DNA from: Flavobacteriales bacterium
GTDB taxonomy: Bacteria > Bacteroidota > Bacteroidia > Flavobacteriales_G > JALEGO01
DNA length: 40,913 nt
Direction of reading: 5' to 3'
Assembly (NCBI GenBank): GCA_020629755.1
Contig: JAHDCS010000015.1
Span: 1-40,913, forward strand
Made by a program: the position numbers and the translations under genes. Of this stretch, positions 7,101-15,184 are shown piece by piece; positions within the stretch are counted from its first letter, which is position 1, and each line of letters opens with the position of its first letter. A model generated the notes under the pieces. The model was not told where the DNA came from. It ran no database searches and worked only from the letters and a program-made list of their open reading frames with translations.

Positions 7101-9703
7101 GTACCACTTTGAAATACTTTAATGACCTCGGCTAAGCCATTCAAATTAGCCCCCCCTGCCGAGGCAAACCCTGGCGCTCCGCCACCCGAACCTTTAATGA
7201 ACTCGGAAAGATTTTTCACCAGTTCAGAGGCATTGTGTTGTTTTTCTTGAATAAGATCATCAGAAAACCCAATAAAAAAAGAAGGTTTTTGTTTGTCTTC
7301 TAAAGCTAACAAAACCGCTGTATTTGATGCTTTTTTAAGATCAAACACCAATTGTTTCGCTTGTTTTTTAGGAATCTCTACTTTTTGACAAATAAGATCG
7401 ATGCCTTGAACTTGAGTCTTAGAATCTGTTAGCTGTGATTGAATTTGAGTAAGCTGTTGCTTGTAAAAACCTTCGAGCTTTTGCTCTAAGGCTTTTTTCT
7501 CAGCCAATAAGGTTTCTATCGCACTTGAAACTTTTTTGGTTTTTAAGACTTTCTTTACATGATCAAACTCTTGACTTATTTTAGAATACCTATCTAAAAT
7601 ACCAAAAGAAGTAGCCGCTTCTATACGCCGTATTCCGGCAGCAACTGCCGATTCGCTTACAATTTTAAATCCGCCAATCTCAGCAGTGTTCTCAACATGT
7701 GTGCCGCCACAAAGCTCAATAGACTCTCCAAATTGAACCACCCTTACCTTATCGCCGTATTTTTCACCAAAAAGAGCCATGGCGCCCATTTTTTTTGCTT
7801 CATCAATACTCATATTTTGATGAACGCAAAGGGCTGTACCCCGAAGTATAAGCTGGTTGACCCTTTGTTCAATTTGTGAGATTTCTTGCGTAGAGAGTTT
7901 AGAGAAATGAGAAAAATCAAAACGCAGGTATTCGTGACTAACCAAAGAACCCTTTTGTGTAACATGTGTACCCAGTATTTCTCTAAGAGCTAAATGCAAA
8001 AGATGTGTGGCAGAGTGATTTTTCTTTAGTAAATGTCTTGACGCATTATCAACCTTTAATGTATGTGCTTGAGTACTAAGGTGGCTTGGGTCTTGATTTG
8101 AAATATGTAAAATAAGGCCATTTTCTTTTATGGTATCTACAATAGATAGCGTATTTTCCTTATCTGAAATAATTCCTTTATCTCCAATTTGCCCTCCTGA
8201 AGTTGCATAAAAAGGCGTTTTATCATACACCAAATGATATTGCTTTTGCTCTTTCGCTTCTACTTCTCTATATCTTAAAAGGCGTGCATTGAGCTCTAAG
8301 TTTTGATAGCCCACGAATGCGCTTTGGGTTTGTGCATCTAAAATCACCCATTCCCCTTCAACTACTTTTGAGGCTGCTTTAGACCTTTGCTTTTGTTTTT
8401 CAAGTGCTTTTGCAAATCCATCAAGATCAACCTTAAACCCATTTTCTTTGGCCATTAGTTGAGTCAAATCGATCGGAAACCCATAGGTGTCGTACAATAA
8501 AAAAGCTTCTTCTCCAGGAATAATACTTGTTTGCTTGTGTCTTGAAATGGATTGATCAAAATGCATAACCCCCTTTTCAAGGGTCACTAAAAACTGTGTT
8601 TCTTCTTGCTCTATGACGCGCTGTATTAACTCTTTTTGATCTTGTAATTCTGTGAATACGTCTTTAAACTGATTACACAATATGTTTACCAAAGAAAAAA
8701 TAAAAGGCCTTTTAATGTTTAGATAACTATACGCATACCTGATGGCTCTACGTAAAATTCTACGAATCACATAACCCGCAGATGTATTTGAGGGCAATTG
8801 CCCATCTGCTATACTAAAACTAACCGCGCGTACATGATCTGCTATAACCCTAAAGGCAATGTCTTTTTGTGGATCACTGCCATAAGAACAACTTGCTATG
8901 CCTTCAATAGCTCTTATGATCGGCATAAAAATATCAGTATCATAATTGGATGATTTGTTTTGCAAAACGCGAACCAACCGCTCAAAGCCCATGCCTGTAT
9001 CGATGTGTTTATTAGGTAATTCGGCCAATTTACCCGACTTTAACCGCTCGAATTCGATAAACACTAAATTCCAGATTTCAATAACCTGCTCATGATCTTT
9101 ATTGACTAGCGTAGCGCCATCTATCTGATTTCTTTGCGCATTACTTCTCAAGTCTATATGGATTTCAGAACAGGGGCCACAAGGGCCTGACTCACCCATC
9201 TCCCAAAAATTATCTTTTTTATCAAAAGCTAAAATTCGATTAGCTTGCACATGATTTTTCCAAAGTTCTACCGCCTGTGTATCTAAACCTGTACCATCAT
9301 TTTGATCTCCTTTAAAAACAGTGACATACAACCGATCAGAATCAATATTATACACCTTTGTTAGAAGCTCCCAAGCCCAGTCAATTGACTCTTTTTTGAA
9401 GTAATCACCAAAAGACCAATTGCCTAGCATTTCAAAAAGTGTATGATGATAGCCATCTACCCCAACCTCTTCAATATCGTTGTGTTTTCCGGAAACACGC
9501 AGACATTTCTGTGTGTTTGTGACACGCGGATATTTAGGTTTTTGAGTATTTAAAAAAATATCTTTAAACGGATTCATCCCCGCATTAACAAACATCAAAC
9601 TAGGATCGTCTTTAAGAACAATTGGGGCTGACTTGACCACTTTATGTGCTTTTGACTCAAAAAAATTCAAAAAAGCCTCTCGAATCTCTTCAGATGTTTT
9701 CAT
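7091..9703 (-). CDS. alaS: Alanyl-tRNA synthetase
   Basis: A full-length enzyme of 870 residues that charges tRNA-Ala with alanine. The class II catalytic core is at the N terminus (FFESKAHKVVKSAPIV, then PSLMFVNAGMNPFKD). The editing domain has the zinc-ligand motifs HSATH near 561 and CGGTH near 664. A coiled-coil segment follows at about 700-770, and the C-terminal C-Ala domain ends with the glycine-rich GSGGGAPGFASAGG near 850. The ATG at 9703 is supported by the match to the family N terminus (MKTSEEIREAFLNFF). A TAnnTTTG element ends 4 nt before this ATG, so the mRNA is probably leaderless. It is followed by phoH with a 10-bp overlap. Confidence 0.96.
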   Translation of the reverse strand: MKTSEEIREAFLNFFESKAHKVVKSAPIVLKDDPSLMFVNAGMNPFKDIFLNTQKPKYPRVTNTQKCLRVSGKHNDIEEVGVDGYHHTLFEMLGNWSFGDYFKKESIDWAWELLTKVYNIDSDRLYVTVFKGDQNDGTGLDTQAVELWKNHVQANRILAFDKKDNFWEMGESGPCGPCSEIHIDLRSNAQRNQIDGATLVNKDHEQVIEIWNLVFIEFERLKSGKLAELPNKHIDTGMGFERLVRVLQNKSSNYDTDIFMPIIRAIEGIASCSYGSDPQKDIAFRVIADHVRAVSFSIADGQLPSNTSAGYVIRRILRRAIRYAYSYLNIKRPFIFSLVNILCNQFKDVFTELQDQKELIQRVIEQEETQFLVTLEKGVMHFDQSISRHKQTSIIPGEEAFLLYDTYGFPIDLTQLMAKENGFKVDLDGFAKALEKQKQRSKAASKVVEGEWVILDAQTQSAFVGYQNLELNARLLRYREVEAKEQKQYHLVYDKTPFYATSGGQIGDKGIISDKENTLSIVDTIKENGLILHISNQDPSHLSTQAHTLKVDNASRHLLKKNHSATHLLHLALREILGTHVTQKGSLVSHEYLRFDFSHFSKLSTQEISQIEQRVNQLILRGTALCVHQNMSIDEAKKMGAMALFGEKYGDKVRVVQFGESIELCGGTHVENTAEIGGFKIVSESAVAAGIRRIEAATSFGILDRYSKISQEFDHVKKVLKTKKVSSAIETLLAEKKALEQKLEGFYKQQLTQIQSQLTDSKTQVQGIDLICQKVEIPKKQAKQLVFDLKKASNTAVLLALEDKQKPSFFIGFSDDLIQEKQHNASELVKNLSEFIKGSGGGAPGFASAGGANLNGLAEVIKVFQSGTWI

Positions 9704-9707
9704 TCTG

Positions 9708-9740
9708 CAAAGCTAGAAGAAAATAGAATAGCAGACACAA
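9708..9740 (-). promoter_or_regulatory. alaS promoter, next to the start codon
   Basis: Minus strand: TTG (9740-9738), 22 bp, then TAGCTTTG (9715-9708). Only 4 nt separate the last G from the alaS ATG, so transcription is predicted to begin at or beside the A of ATG. Confidence 0.6.
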
Positions 9741-9766
9741 CTTTATTCGGCGAATCAAACGGCTCA

Positions 9767-9797
9767 TTGATCTGTTTTAGAATATTCACTATCTTTG
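9767..9797 (+). promoter_or_regulatory. Promoter of the M23 peptidase gene, next to the start codon
   Basis: Plus strand: TTG (9767-9769), 20 bp, then TATCTTTG (9790-9797). Four nucleotides separate the last G from the GTG start at 9802. This is the same geometry as the divergent alaS promoter 27 bp away. Confidence 0.55.
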
Positions 9798-9801
9798 TAA
9801 G

Positions 9802-10776
9802 GTGGCTAAAAAGTCTAAATACAGATATAACATCCATACCCTATCTTATGAAAAAGTAAGTCTTTCAGTAAAAGACAAGGTCTTAAAATGGTTATCTCAA
9901 ATATCTTTAGGACTTGTTTTCGCAGCCCTATTTATTTTCATAGCCTACAATACTTTTGATTCTCCTAAAGAAAAAATCCTTAAAAGAGAAAACAAGTCTT
10001 TAGTCTTGCAATACGAACTATTAGATAAAAAACTCAATCTTCTATACTCATCTTTGGAAAATTTAGAAGAAAAAGACGACAATATATACCGCACTATTTT
10101 TGAAGCTGAACCCATTTCTAAAGAAGAAAGAAATGCTGGCTTTGGCGGTGTTAACCGATACAAACACCTTGAAAATTTCACCGAAGCTGCTCTAGTTAAA
10201 AAAGTAAGTCAAAAAATAGACATCCTCACCAAAAAACTTTACGTGCAATCAAAATCATTTGAAGAAATATTTGATTTAGCTAAACAAAAAGAAAAAATGC
10301 TCTCTTGCATACCCGCTATTCAGCCTATTTCAAATAAAGAGCTTAAACACATGGCTTCTGGCTATGGTCATCGTATTCACCCGATCTATAAAACTAAAAA
10401 AATGCACTGGGGTATGGATTTCTCATCTCCAACAGGCTCTGAAGTCTATGCTACCGGAAACGGAAAAATAGAAAAGATTGAACGCTCTTCAAGAGGGTAT
10501 GGAAACCATGTTATCATTAACCATGGGTTTGGGTACAAAACTCTCTATGCTCATCTTAGTGCTATAAATGTGCGCGAAGGACAGAAAATTCAACGTGGAG
10601 AAGCCATCGGAAAAGTGGGTAATACAGGTACCTCTACTGCTCCACATTTACATTATGAAGTCATTAAAGGAGGCGAAAAAATCAACCCCATTAACTTTTA
10701 CTTTAACGACCTAAGTGCTGATGAATTTGACAAAATGCTTGAAATTTCAAGTTCGTCTAATCAATCATTTGATTAA
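9802..10776 (+). CDS. M23-family murein endopeptidase, membrane anchored
   Basis: A 324-residue protein starting with GTG (MAKKSKYRYNIHTLSYEKV). It has one transmembrane segment at about 34-50 (ISLGLVFAALFIFIAYN), a coiled coil at about 55-160, and a C-terminal M23 zinc peptidase domain at about 185-295. The zinc-site motifs are visible: GYGHRIHP with HWGMD, and HLHYE near 280, plus the core YGNHVIINHG and LYAHL. Family members cut peptide cross-links in peptidoglycan in the periplasm. It is divergent from alaS and is followed 20 bp later by a MerR-like gene, an arrangement I recall from other Bacteroidota. The GTG start is chosen because the promoter element ends 4 nt upstream and no nearby ATG precedes the conserved N terminus. 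Confidence 0.9.
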   Translation: MAKKSKYRYNIHTLSYEKVSLSVKDKVLKWLSQISLGLVFAALFIFIAYNTFDSPKEKILKRENKSLVLQYELLDKKLNLLYSSLENLEEKDDNIYRTIFEAEPISKEERNAGFGGVNRYKHLENFTEAALVKKVSQKIDILTKKLYVQSKSFEEIFDLAKQKEKMLSCIPAIQPISNKELKHMASGYGHRIHPIYKTKKMHWGMDFSSPTGSEVYATGNGKIEKIERSSRGYGNHVIINHGFGYKTLYAHLSAINVREGQKIQRGEAIGKVGNTGTSTAPHLHYEVIKGGEKINPINFYFNDLSADEFDKMLEISSSSNQSFD

Positions 10777-10796
10777 TCTTACGTATATTGTATCAG

Positions 10797-11150
10797 ATGG
10801 CGCCTTACAAAGAAAAAGAAGTCGAAAAACTATTCTACTCCATTGGTGAAGTGGCTAAAAAATATAAGGTAAAGCCTTCTATGATTCGGTTTTGGGATAA
10901 AGAATTTGATATTTTAAAACCTCAAAAAAACAAAAAAGGAAACCGCCAGTTTACGCCTAAAGATCTTGAAAATCTTTCTTTGATTTACAAACTATTAAAA
11001 GAAGACGGCTACACCATTGATGGGGCTAAAAAAGCACTGAAAAAAAGAAGAACTCCTAATCCTCCCAATACAAACACAAGCATTATTAAAGAACTTAAGG
11101 ATATCAAACAACAACTTCAAAAAGTCTATTCTGAATTAAATCCATCTTAA
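10797..11150 (+). CDS. MerR-family transcriptional regulator
   Basis: A 117-residue protein with an N-terminal MerR winged-helix DNA-binding domain: FYSIGEVAKKYKVKPSMIRFWDKEF, then NRQFTPKDLENLSLIYKLLKEDGYTIDGAKKALKK. A short helical tail (IIKELKDIKQQLQKVYSEL) probably mediates dimerisation. There is no effector or metal-binding domain, so the signal is unknown. The start is the ATG at 10797; a TTG three codons earlier is also in frame but less likely. It lies 20 bp after the M23 peptidase gene and is probably co-transcribed. Its 3' end overlaps the convergent response regulator gene by 4 bp. Confidence 0.85.
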   Translation: MAPYKEKEVEKLFYSIGEVAKKYKVKPSMIRFWDKEFDILKPQKNKKGNRQFTPKDLENLSLIYKLLKEDGYTIDGAKKALKKRRTPNPPNTNTSIIKELKDIKQQLQKVYSELNPS

Positions 11151-11851
11151 TCAACAGTGAGTTTAAAGCCTTTGCCATGTACGTTAATAAGCTCAATAGA
11201 AGGATCCGCTTTTAAATACTTCCTAAGTTTTGTGACATAGACATCCATGCTTCGAGAATTGTAATAGGTATCATCCCCCCAAATCATCTTAAGCGCCTGG
11301 GCCCGATCAATGACCTGATTTTGTTGCTTGGCTAAAATGTGTAGCAACTCAGATTCTTTGCTTGTTAGTTTAACCACTTCAAGCTTGTCATTTGTTAGAT
11401 TTTGCTTAGTGGGATGAAAAGAAAATGAGCCTATTTGAATGGGGTTATTCTGGGCCTTTTCAATATGCGCTTGCTTAAGTGTTGTTCTTTTTAAAATCAC
11501 CCTGACTCTCAAAAGCAGCTCTTCCATACTAAATGGCTTGGTCAAATAGTCATCTGCGCCAATCTTTAACCCTTTGATGCGGTCTTCTTTCATTGACTTT
11601 GCTGTGAGAAATAACAGCGGGATTTGCTCGTTGATATTTCTAATTTCTTGAGCTAAAGAAAAGCCATCTAGCTTTGGCATCATCACATCAAGGATACAAA
11701 AATCAAAAGCTTGTTTTTTAAACATCTCAAGGGCTTGACTTCCGTCTCGAGCTAACGAAACCTCATAGTCTCGGCTTTGTAAATATTCTGATAAAATAAG
11801 ACCCAAATTTTGGTCGTCTTCGGCGAGTAAAATTTTAATTTTCTGACGCAT
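11147..11851 (-). CDS. rprY: OmpR-family response regulator, RprY-like
   Basis: A 234-residue two-component regulator. The receiver domain covers about 5-120, with the acidic pair in LAEDDQN, phosphoacceptor Asp55 (CILDVMMPK), the switch Thr in LFLTAKS and Lys in DDYLTKPFS. A linker leads to a winged-helix DNA-binding domain at about 140-232 (LTSKESELLHILAKQQNQVI, SRSMDVYVTKLRKYLK, INVHGKGFKL). Its start overlaps the end of the kinase gene by 17 bp, so the pair is translationally coupled. RprXY in Bacteroides is the named relative; the assignment by name is by similarity of type. A candidate binding site lies upstream of the kinase gene. Confidence 0.9.
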   Translation of the reverse strand: MRQKIKILLAEDDQNLGLILSEYLQSRDYEVSLARDGSQALEMFKKQAFDFCILDVMMPKLDGFSLAQEIRNINEQIPLLFLTAKSMKEDRIKGLKIGADDYLTKPFSMEELLLRVRVILKRTTLKQAHIEKAQNNPIQIGSFSFHPTKQNLTNDKLEVVKLTSKESELLHILAKQQNQVIDRAQALKMIWGDDTYYNSRSMDVYVTKLRKYLKADPSIELINVHGKGFKLTVD

Positions 11852-13379
11852 CGTTTTGTTTTAAAATTGGAAATGTAATGGTAAATACTGATCCTTCGTT
11901 AAGTTTACTTTTTAAAGCTATTGTGGCTTTATGTAGTTCTAATATTTTTTTAACATAATTAAGTCCTAAACCAAAGCCTTTAACATCATGAATATCACCG
12001 GTGTGAACACGAAATAATTTTTCAAATACCCTGCTTTGATCTTCTTTAGAAATACCGATGCCTTTATCTTCTATTTCTAATACAACAGAAGTCGAATTAG
12101 AATATGTTCGAATCTCTATTTCTGGTGCTTCTTTGGTATACTTTATAGCATTATCCAATAAATTCGAGATGACATTTTGCAAATGAATGCGATCGGCTTT
12201 AATCCTTGAGACAGAAGCCTTTACATTCAGTGTGATCTGAGCGTTTGATTGCTCGGCGATCAGCTTCATTTCTGAGGTAACTAAACGGATTAATTCATGT
12301 ACGTCTATTGGTTCAAATCGCATGTGCAAATCTCCCTTTTCGAGCATAGAATCTGAAAGTACCTTTTGAACCATTTGATCTAATCGAATATTTTCTTTAC
12401 CAATAATATCAATGTATTTTTTCTTTAATTCTTGTGCAACCGAGGCATCTTCTAAAGCTTGTTGAGCAAGAGAAATAGTGGCAATTGGCGTTTTAAGCTC
12501 ATGGGTCATATTATTGATAAAATCAGATTTAATTTGCGCTATTTTTTTCTGCTTGAGCATGGCCCAAAATGTACTAAGAAACAAGTAGATTAAGCCCAGA
12601 ACTACAAAAAATGAAATACACAGAAGATACCAAATAGAAGAAAACACAGAAAAGCGCGCAGGGCGTACCGAAAAATACACAAAAGCATGATGCTCTAATA
12701 TATCTGACTTTAGGAGCTTTAGTTTAAAAGGAAAGGCATTGTGCGTTGGCGGATCAATCGGAGTTAATGCACGGCTTAAAAATTTGTCTTGTTTGGCATC
12801 ATATAAAATATAATCGTAATCCACCTCTAGCTGATTAGACACTAATTGAACACCTATTAATGAATCTAATACTTTGGGTTGTATTTTCTGTTTAATCCCC
12901 ATAGAGTAATCCACTTCTAACAATCTTTTTACCACATCCGAAACAAATGTACGCTCTGTTTTATATCCTTCAGTGAGGCCTACTTTTTGTAAAGAAGGTT
13001 TGAACTTAGACTCTTGCATGATCTGATCTAAATCGAGATTAGAAAATCCGGCTGTTGAATCCAACATATTGTACATCACATTTTTGCTCTCTGTAATTTC
13101 TAAATCTGAAAAATCTTCAACCCAAGAAGGGCGCTTTGTATTATTAGAATCTGATAGTGTATAAAGATGTTTGGTCGCTTGATATACTCTTAATTGATTA
13201 GACTCATAATATTGATCATAAGCCTCTACGGCTTTTTCAAAAACACCTAAGGCGTCTTGCTCTACTGATTTTTCAGTAAGCGTATAGGACCAATTTACCC
13301 AAAACATTTGGATCGCGATCAGCAAGAGAATCAGCACAATAAATATCCCCCCAACTTTGTAAATGTATCTCTCTCGCAT
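11835..13379 (-). CDS. rprX: Membrane sensor histidine kinase, RprX-like
   Basis: A 514-residue kinase when started at the ATG at 13379 (MRERYIYKVGG). It has a transmembrane helix at about 8-27, a periplasmic sensor region of about 210 residues with no domain I recognise, a second transmembrane helix at about 243-267, and a cytoplasmic kinase core. The HisKA motif is FINNMTHELKTPIATIS, with the phospho-His near 288. The HATPase domain has the N box (NVISNLLDNAIKYT), G1 (IEDKGIGIS) and G2 (GFGLGLNYV). The frame stays open 30 codons further upstream, but that stretch lacks family features and overlaps a TAnnTTTG element and a likely regulator site, so I prefer 13379. It is the partner of the downstream response regulator. 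Confidence 0.9.
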   Translation of the reverse strand: MRERYIYKVGGIFIVLILLLIAIQMFWVNWSYTLTEKSVEQDALGVFEKAVEAYDQYYESNQLRVYQATKHLYTLSDSNNTKRPSWVEDFSDLEITESKNVMYNMLDSTAGFSNLDLDQIMQESKFKPSLQKVGLTEGYKTERTFVSDVVKRLLEVDYSMGIKQKIQPKVLDSLIGVQLVSNQLEVDYDYILYDAKQDKFLSRALTPIDPPTHNAFPFKLKLLKSDILEHHAFVYFSVRPARFSVFSSIWYLLCISFFVVLGLIYLFLSTFWAMLKQKKIAQIKSDFINNMTHELKTPIATISLAQQALEDASVAQELKKKYIDIIGKENIRLDQMVQKVLSDSMLEKGDLHMRFEPIDVHELIRLVTSEMKLIAEQSNAQITLNVKASVSRIKADRIHLQNVISNLLDNAIKYTKEAPEIEIRTYSNSTSVVLEIEDKGIGISKEDQSRVFEKLFRVHTGDIHDVKGFGLGLNYVKKILELHKATIALKSKLNEGSVFTITFPILKQNDASEN

Positions 13380-13386
13380 ACATCGA

Positions 13387-13394
13387 CAAATGTA
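13387..13394 (-). promoter_or_regulatory. -7 element of the kinase/regulator operon
   Basis: TACATTTG on the minus strand, ending 7 nt before the ATG at 13379. No TTG sits at the -33 distance, which suggests a promoter that needs an activator. The direct-repeat site at 13421-13439 lies about where such a protein would bind. Confidence 0.45.
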
Positions 13395-13420
13395 TAGAAG
13401 GTTTTGGTAGGACATACACC

Positions 13421-13439
13421 CATTAACAAATGTTAACAG
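13421..13439 (-). promoter_or_regulatory. Direct-repeat operator, candidate response-regulator box
   Basis: The minus strand reads TGTTAACATTTGTTAAT: two TGTTAA half-sites whose starts are exactly 10 bp apart. Response regulators of the OmpR/PhoB family bind tandem repeats with 10-11 bp spacing. The site is centred about 48 bp before the predicted start of the kinase operon, at the position of the missing -33 element. Part of it (TTAACAAATGTTAA) can also be read as an inverted repeat. Confidence 0.4.
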
Positions 13440-13502
13440 ACTGTTGGCATTGATTTTTAACCTGCTCATAAAAATGATGCCTAAAGTCTATAGAAAGATT
13501 AG

Positions 13503-13510
13503 TATATTTG
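13503..13510 (+). promoter_or_regulatory. -7 element of the ECF sigma factor gene
   Basis: TATATTTG on the plus strand matches TAnnTTTG and ends 13 nt before the ATG at 13524. No TTG stands at the usual -33 distance, so the promoter may need an activator or another sigma factor. Confidence 0.45.
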
Positions 13511-13523
13511 GTTGGTTAAAATC

Positions 13524-14009
13524 ATGTCTGAAAAAGAATATAAACTTTTAGTAAAGCAAAATGCTGAGGCCATTTATCATTTTACCTATAAAGTGACCTC
13601 AAATAAGATTCTTAGCCAAGATATTACCAAAGAAACATTTGAAGAACTTTGGAGTGAGAGGAAAAATAAAACCTTCTTAAAACTAGATGTCTTTACTAAG
13701 TGTTATCAAATTTTGTTTAATGACATTAGAAGATCAAATATTTCACACACTTATACTTCTCCATTAAATTTTAAAAATAAATCTAACTCTACATTTTCTG
13801 GGATTACTGAACTGGTATCAAAGACCTTTAATGGTTTTCCGTTCAAAGAAAAGTGTATTTTATCTCTACGTGATATTTTTGGGTTTGATTACAATGAAAT
13901 TGCTAAAATTACAGATTTAACGGCGCATGAAGTCAAACACAACTTATTTAATTCTAGGCTTAAAATAAGCAAATTACATCTTCAAAATCAGCACCAACAA
14001 AATGATTAA
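13524..14009 (+). CDS. ECF-type RNA polymerase sigma factor
   Basis: A 161-residue protein of the sigma-70 ECF type. Region 2 covers about 8-75 (AIYHFTYKVTSNKILSQDIT, then EELWSERK). Region 4 covers about 105-155, with the helix-turn-helix GFDYNEIAKITDLTAHEVKHN. It would redirect RNA polymerase to a regulon sensed by its membrane partner. The match to typical ECF proteins is diverged in region 2. The start is the ATG at 13524 (MSEKEYKLL); an in-frame TTG 12 bp upstream is less likely because it falls at the predicted transcription start. The 8-bp overlap with the next gene is the normal sigma/anti-sigma arrangement. Confidence 0.8.
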   Translation: MSEKEYKLLVKQNAEAIYHFTYKVTSNKILSQDITKETFEELWSERKNKTFLKLDVFTKCYQILFNDIRRSNISHTYTSPLNFKNKSNSTFSGITELVSKTFNGFPFKEKCILSLRDIFGFDYNEIAKITDLTAHEVKHNLFNSRLKISKLHLQNQHQQND

Positions 14010-14781
14010 TGAAAAAAATATTTATCATTGGTTGTTTGATTACACTGAACAAAATCTAGAGGCTGACCAGCAAGAAAAGCTCCACTTGTTTTTAAGCCAA
14101 AATCCGTCTTTTAATCCCAAGCTAAAAGCTATAGAATCAGCCAAACTTGACGCTTTTAATCCTTCAGATTCGTTCACACTTGAAGAGGAGTTGTTGAGTA
14201 TCCCTAAGCGCAGAACGCATATCCTCATACCTCTTATTGCCATAATAGGTCTTCTTGTTTTAGGTGGATTAGGCTATTTGTTTTTCAATCAATCTAAACA
14301 ATGGACAAGTCAGTTAAATGCAGAAAACACGCTCTCTCAAACTTACAAGGAGCGCAAAGATTTCTTTGTTTCAAATAAAATAACTGACGACTTTTTTGAG
14401 TTTCCATATCTGACACAGCAAAAAAACAAGAACACCACTGCCCTTGACACTCTTGAATCAACCACCATTCAAACCACTACAGTGGATTCGAGTCAAAGAA
14501 TGATTGTGAACTCAATACCCAAAACAATGGATTCTAATCAACAAATGGCGCGCATTAAAACCCTCGACTCTATACTGCACAGTAAGCCTAATGCTCACTC
14601 AAACTCTTCTGATACGACTGCTGCTAACTCAAACAAGCCTGAAACAGAAGCAGTGTCAAACCCGCCACAATCAGATAGCGTCTCTATTACTACAGAGCAA
14701 CCAACACAAGAAATAGCGCCTGAAGTAGTCGAACCTCAAATAGAGCAACCCACTCCAACTCAGGTTGAAGATAGCTTATAA
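14002..14781 (+). CDS. Single-pass membrane protein, probable anti-sigma factor
   Basis: A 259-residue protein. Residues 1-72 are cytoplasmic and resemble the acidic N-terminal region of anti-sigma proteins (YHWLFDYTEQNLEADQQEKLHLFL). A transmembrane helix lies at about 74-95 (ILIPLIAIIGLLVLGGLGYL). The rest, about 96-259, is outside the membrane and rich in Thr, Ser, Gln, Asn and Pro, with little sign of folded structure and ending in acidic and proline repeats. The zinc-binding HxxxCxxC motif of ZAS anti-sigma factors is absent. The role is inferred mainly from the overlap with the ECF sigma gene. The disordered tail may span the periplasm as a stress sensor or protease target. Confidence 0.65.
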   Translation: MINEKNIYHWLFDYTEQNLEADQQEKLHLFLSQNPSFNPKLKAIESAKLDAFNPSDSFTLEEELLSIPKRRTHILIPLIAIIGLLVLGGLGYLFFNQSKQWTSQLNAENTLSQTYKERKDFFVSNKITDDFFEFPYLTQQKNKNTTALDTLESTTIQTTTVDSSQRMIVNSIPKTMDSNQQMARIKTLDSILHSKPNAHSNSSDTTAANSNKPETEAVSNPPQSDSVSITTEQPTQEIAPEVVEPQIEQPTPTQVEDSL

Positions 14782-14791
14782 TTTTATAAAA

Positions 14792-15111
14792 AAGGCCAAT
14801 AAGCCAGATTCTGTTTATCCTACCATTTATCTATTTCGATGTACCCTTTTTGGTGATCTAAAAAGATCTTGAGCGAGCTACTCTTAAACCAAAATTTATT
14901 TCATCTTTCAACACACAAGGTTTACCCGAATTATCTATTGCTAGACAAAACTGTGAGCTCTTACCTCACATTTTCACCCTTACCCCCAAAAGGGCGGTTA
15001 TTTTCTGCGGCACTTGCTGTCATCACCAGGTGATGCCCTTATTTGCATAAGGTGTGTTGCTCTTTGTTGTCTGGACTTTCCTCTCTAAAAAGAGCGATAG
15101 GTTTGGCCTTT
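14792..15111 (-). ncRNA. rnpB: RNase P RNA, bacterial class A
   Basis: The catalytic RNA that removes 5' leaders from pre-tRNAs. Read on the minus strand it has the conserved 5' GAGGAAAGTCC block (about 15090-15075), a GGGTAAGGGTGAAAATGTG stretch, and the 3' ACAGAATCTGGCTTA block that completes helix P4. The P1 helix AAGGCCAA/TTGGCCTT joins 15110-15103 to 14799-14792. The 3' arm runs straight into a T-rich tract, which acts as terminator. At about 320 nt it is on the short side for this class. It is convergent with the anti-sigma gene, whose stop is 11 bp away, and has a strong promoter at its 5' end. Confidence 0.92.
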
Positions 15112-15115
15112 GGCA

Positions 15116-15146
15116 CAAAGTTAAAAATCTTTAAAAGATCTACCAA
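15116..15146 (-). promoter_or_regulatory. rnpB promoter
   Basis: Minus strand: TTG (15146-15144), 20 bp, then TAACTTTG (15123-15116). The P1 helix of the RNA begins 5-6 nt after the last G, so this promoter calibrates the distance from TAnnTTTG to the transcription start for the rest of the window. Confidence 0.75.
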
Positions 15147-15184
15147 TTTTGGTTAGTCTGCAGAAAGTATATAATTTTAAACCC

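Noticed and set aside
13380-13469. A longer N terminus for the histidine kinase starting at 13469.
   Set aside because: The extra 30 residues do not resemble a signal or membrane segment and would overlap the promoter element and the direct-repeat operator.
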